In this document: one piece after another, positions 61,069 to 64,000 of the stretch
Layout of the letters: the number at the start of each line of letters is the position of its first letter
How positions within the stretch are numbered: position 1 is the stretch's first letter
Assembly: GCF_003335585.1 (NCBI RefSeq)
Contig: NZ_QBFD01000012.1
Span: 107,832 to 171,831 of the forward strand
Direction: 5' to 3'
Source of the DNA: Sulfitobacter sp. DFL-14
Lineage (GTDB): Bacteria > Pseudomonadota > Alphaproteobacteria > Rhodobacterales > Rhodobacteraceae
DNA: 64,000 bases
Notes under the pieces: generated by a model
Databases searched by the model: none
What the model was told of the DNA's origin: nothing
What the model saw: only the letters and a program-made list of their open reading frames with translations
Made by a program: the position numbers and the translations under genes

Positions 61069-61737
61069 ATGGTGGAATGGATTGTCACGGACGGGTTGAC
61101 CGACTACCGCGCCGCGGAGGCGTGGATGGAAGCGCGCGTGGCCGCGATCAGCGCTGGTGAGGCCGAGGAATGCATCTGGCTGGTCGAACATCCGCCGCTT
61201 TACACCGCCGGCACCTCTGCCCGGGCGGAGGATCTGACCGATCCGGGTCGCTTTCCCGTTCATGATTCCAAACGGGGCGGGCAATATACCTACCACGGGC
61301 CGGGCCAGCGCGTCGCCTATGTGTTGCTGGACGTTGCCGCGCGCGGCCGCGACGTGCGCTGCTTTGTCCGCCAGCTGGAGGATTGGGTGATCACCACGCT
61401 GGAGCAGTTCAACGTCAGCGGAGAAATCCGCGCAGGCCGCGTTGGCGTCTGGGTGCAGCGCCCGGAAAAGACGCCACAGCCCGACGGCACCCCGGCAGAG
61501 GACAAGATCGCCGCCATCGGCATCCGCCTGCGGAAATGGATCAGCTTTCACGGCATCAGCATCAATGTGGAACCGGATCTGGAGCATTTTTCCGGTATCG
61601 TCCCCTGCGGGATCAGCGACCACGGGGTCACCTCGCTGGTGGACCTTGGGCTGCCGGTCAGCATGGCCGATGTCGACGTGGCCCTGCATGCGGCCTTCGA
61701 TCAGGTGTTCGGCCCCCTGCCCGCCGTGACCGTCTGA
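61069..61737 (+). CDS. lipB: Octanoyl-[acyl carrier protein]:protein transferase
   Basis: LipB transfers octanoyl from ACP to lipoyl domains of enzymes such as pyruvate dehydrogenase. The 222-residue protein has [16 protein letters not shown] (here [11 protein letters not shown]) near residue 67. The catalytic Lys is in [12 protein letters not shown] near 144, and the Cys in [11 protein letters not shown] near 178. The start [10 protein letters not shown] is typical. It is divergent from the sulphur operon. Confidence 0.96.
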   Translation: MVEWIVTDGLTDYRAAEAWMEARVAAISAGEAEECIWLVEHPPLYTAGTSARAEDLTDPGRFPVHDSKRGGQYTYHGPGQRVAYVLLDVAARGRDVRCFVRQLEDWVITTLEQFNVSGEIRAGRVGVWVQRPEKTPQPDGTPAEDKIAAIGIRLRKWISFHGISINVEPDLEHFSGIVPCGISDHGVTSLVDLGLPVSMADVDVALHAAFDQVFGPLPAVTV

Positions 61738-61931
61738 GCGAAAGCCCGCAACCCTCTGACCTTCCCCGCCCGCTTCGAAAAACCGCGCCGCAGCCGCAAA
61801 ATAACCCCACCCTGCGACACCTCGCCCATTGCCCCCTGCGCCAAGCCGCTTTAGAACGGCTCTCAATCCGCACCGCATGACAGCCGACAGGCGTGGTGTG
61901 ACCCATGAGTTCAAGTTTCAGGAGGCACCGC

Positions 61932-63605
61932 ATGGCAGACGCAGCCATTCAAGGCCATGACCACCACGACGAGCGCGGTTTCTTCACCCGCTGGTTCATG
62001 TCCACCAACCACAAAGACATCGGTATTCTGTACCTCGTCGTCTCCGCGCTTGCGGGTTTCGTGTCGGTGGGCTTCACCGTCTACATGCGCCTTGAGCTGA
62101 TGAACCCCGGGGTTCAGTACATGTGTATGGAAGGCGCACGGATGTTCGCCGATTCTGCGGCCACCTGTACGCCAAACGGGCATTTGTGGAACGTGCTGAT
62201 CACCGGCCACGGCATCCTGATGATGTTCTTTGTGGTGATTCCGGCGCTGTTCGGCGGTTTTGGTAACTATTTCATGCCCTTGCAGATCGGCGCGCCTGAC
62301 ATGGCGTTCCCGCGGCTGAACAACCTTTCCTTCTGGCTTTACGTTGCCGGTACAACCCTTGCGGTCTGTTCCGTGCTGGCACCGGGTGGCAACGGCCAGG
62401 CCGGTTCCGGCGTTGGCTGGGTGCTTTATCCGCCGCTCTCGGTGAAAGAAGGCGGCATGTCGATGGACCTTGCGATCTTCGCGGTTCACGTCTCCGGCGC
62501 CTCCTCGATCCTGGGCGCGATCAACATGATCACCACCTTCCTGAACATGCGTGCCCCCGGCATGACCCTGTTCAAGGTGCCGCTGTTCTCCTGGTCGATC
62601 TTTGTCACCGCCTGGCTGATCCTGCTGGCGCTGCCGGTTCTGGCCGGTGCAATCACCATGCTGCTGATGGACCGCAACTTCGGCTTTGCCTTCTTTGATC
62701 CGGCCGGCGGCGGCGACCCGATACTGTACCAGCACATCCTGTGGTTCTTTGGCCACCCGGAAGTCTACATCATCATCCTGCCGGGCTTCGGCATCATCAG
62801 CCACGTCATCGCGACCTTCTCGCGCAAGCCGATCTTCGGTTACCTGCCGATGGTCTGGGCGATCATCGCGATCGGCGCATTGGGTTTCGTCGTCTGGGCG
62901 CACCACATGTACACCGTCGGCATGTCGCTGAACCAGCAGGCCTATTTCATGCTGGCCACGATGGTCATCGCGGTGCCGACAGGGGTGAAGGTGTTCAGCT
63001 GGATCGCCACGATGTGGGGCGGCTCCATCGAGTTCAAGACACCGATGCTCTGGGCCTTCGGCTTTCTGTTCCTGTTCACCGTCGGCGGTGTGACCGGCAT
63101 CGTTCTGTCCCAGGCCGCCGTGGACCGCTACTACCACGACACCTATTACGTGGTCGCGCACTTCCACTATGTGATGAGCCTTGGTGCCGTGTTCGCGATC
63201 TTTGCGGGGATCTACTTCTACTTCCCCAAGATGACGGGCCGCATGTATCCCGAATGGGCCGGCAAGCTGCACTTCTGGGCGATGTTCATCGGGGCCAACC
63301 TGACGTTCTTCCCGCAGCACTTCCTGGGCCGTCAGGGCATGCCGCGCCGCTACATCGACTATCCTGAGGCCTTTGCCTACTGGAACCACTGGTCCTCGAT
63401 GGGCGCATTCCTGAGCTTTGCCTCCTTCCTCTTCTTCTTCGGGATCATCGCCTATGCGCTGACCCGCGGTGCGAAGGTGACGGCGAACAACCCCTGGAAC
63501 GAATTCGCAGATACGCTGGAATGGACCCTGCCCAGCCCGCCGCCCGAACATACGTTCGAGCAGCTTCCGAAACAGGAAGACTGGGACATCAAGCACGGCC
63601 ACTAA
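61932..63605 (+). CDS. ctaD: Cytochrome c oxidase subunit I (aa3 type)
   Basis: A 557-residue haem-copper oxidase subunit. Twelve membrane helices are evident. Haem and CuB ligands: His in [12 protein letters not shown], the His-Tyr pair in [15 protein letters not shown], His-His in WAHHMYTVG, and His-x-His in [11 protein letters not shown]. The K-channel residues are kept (Tyr after HPEV). A Shine-Dalgarno AGGAGG precedes the ATG at 61932. The ctaB/ctaC/ctaE genes are not in the window. Confidence 0.98.
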   Translation: MADAAIQGHDHHDERGFFTRWFMSTNHKDIGILYLVVSALAGFVSVGFTVYMRLELMNPGVQYMCMEGARMFADSAATCTPNGHLWNVLITGHGILMMFFVVIPALFGGFGNYFMPLQIGAPDMAFPRLNNLSFWLYVAGTTLAVCSVLAPGGNGQAGSGVGWVLYPPLSVKEGGMSMDLAIFAVHVSGASSILGAINMITTFLNMRAPGMTLFKVPLFSWSIFVTAWLILLALPVLAGAITMLLMDRNFGFAFFDPAGGGDPILYQHILWFFGHPEVYIIILPGFGIISHVIATFSRKPIFGYLPMVWAIIAIGALGFVVWAHHMYTVGMSLNQQAYFMLATMVIAVPTGVKVFSWIATMWGGSIEFKTPMLWAFGFLFLFTVGGVTGIVLSQAAVDRYYHDTYYVVAHFHYVMSLGAVFAIFAGIYFYFPKMTGRMYPEWAGKLHFWAMFIGANLTFFPQHFLGRQGMPRRYIDYPEAFAYWNHWSSMGAFLSFASFLFFFGIIAYALTRGAKVTANNPWNEFADTLEWTLPSPPPEHTFEQLPKQEDWDIKHGH

Positions 63606-63623
63606 GGCATCTCAAATCGTCAG

Positions 63624-63653
63624 AAGGCCCCGACAACCGTCGGGGCCTTTTGC
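63624..63653 (+). terminator. ctaD terminator
   Basis: An 11-bp perfect stem AAGGCCCCGAC / GTCGGGGCCTT with loop AACC is followed by TTG. It begins 19 bases after the ctaD stop. Confidence 0.9.
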
Positions 63654-63719
63654 ATTTGGCGTGATTGACAGCAGCGCCGCGCGCGTGGAACCTGACCGGA
63701 CAACACTTGAGGTTCCCTT

Positions 63720-64000
63720 ATGAAAAAGATACTTCTCGCCGCGACCTGCATCCTTGCCGCAGGCCCCGCCCTTGCATTCGACATCGGTTTTGACTGGTCA
63801 GGCCTGAAATCCTGCACAACGGAAAGCCCAACACTGTCGCCAACCCCGCATTTCAGGTCAGTGGCGTCCCCGCAGGTACGAAATTCATCCGCTTCAAGCT
63901 GACCGACCGCGACGTGCCCAATTACAACCACGGCGGCGGGGTGGTGGCCTATAACGGGCAAAAGGTCATCGCGCCCGGTGCCTTCAAGTACAAGAGCCCC
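63720..64000 (+). pseudogene. Secreted PEBP-like protein, frameshifted and cut by the window edge
   Basis: The ATG at 63720 begins a signal peptide (MKKILLAATCILAAGPALA) followed by FDIGFDWSGLKSC. In this frame the protein would end at 63902. In the frame two bases on, from about 63815, the DNA encodes a long continuous segment, NGKPNTVANPAFQVSGVP, then FIRFKLTDRDVPNYNHGGG and VIAPGAFKYK, running to the window end. That segment looks like the expected continuation, so a single base seems lost near the ACAACGG stretch at 63816. It resembles phosphatidylethanolamine-binding-like periplasmic proteins. A sequencing error cannot be excluded. Confidence 0.65.

Overview
The window looks like chromosome of a high-GC alphaproteobacterium of the Roseobacter/Rhodobacteraceae group. 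This rests on protein-level recognition only: the radA-cvpA-purF neighbourhood, tatABC followed by a DUF815 ATPase, surE-pcm-LysM/M23, choXWV, Hint-domain and RTX proteins typical of marine roseobacters, and aa3-type ctaD. No rRNA, CRISPR array, prophage or complete insertion sequence was seen.

Layout. 0-10 kb: housekeeping genes (radA, cvpA-like, an orphan sensor kinase, purF, surE, pcm, a LysM/M23 lipoprotein), with a 265-bp MITE-like element at 6547-6811. 10-21 kb: a Hint-domain protein, the tatA-tatB-tatC-DUF815 operon on the minus strand, a small monooxygenase-like gene with a WYL regulator, two Lin0512 genes with an ABC ATPase, an SDR/DNA-alkylation-repair operon and a second Hint protein. 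21-27.6 kb: a 948-residue RTX protein, a small membrane protein and the choline uptake operon choXWV.

27.9-47.6 kb is an accessory locus and the most unusual part. It encodes a double glycosyltransferase, a three-domain methyltransferase with two zinc knuckles, an SGNH-like hydrolase, a fatty-acyl-AMP ligase fused to an acyl carrier domain, a ketosynthase whose acyltransferase domain appears to have been lost, a stand-alone ACP, a small methyltransferase, two pyruvyltransferase-like proteins (one fused to a repeat region and a hydrolase-like domain), two tandem PhyH-type dioxygenases, a GT2 glycosyltransferase and an atypical P450. My inference is that an acyl or short polyketide chain is activated and extended on carrier proteins, oxidised and methylated, then joined to a glycan. 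No transporter, polymerase, ketoreductase, thioesterase domain or phosphopantetheinyl transferase lies within it. A tRNA-Ser gene marks its right edge.

47.7-64 kb returns to housekeeping genes: a SPOR lipoprotein, a D-Ala-D-Ala carboxypeptidase, tmk, a TbpB-like lipoprotein, holB, a TatD nuclease, an MBL hydrolase, an AEC transporter, tRNA-Leu, a peptidoglycan-binding protein, a DsbA-like protein, a persulfide dioxygenase/YeeE-YeeE set, lipB and ctaD. The last gene carries an apparent frameshift and runs off the window.

Non-coding structure is rich: paired-hairpin repeats, several terminators (one with the purF stop codon in its loop) and a handful of dyad operators. All product names come from motif reading by eye, with no database search. 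Residue positions are approximate unless given exactly.
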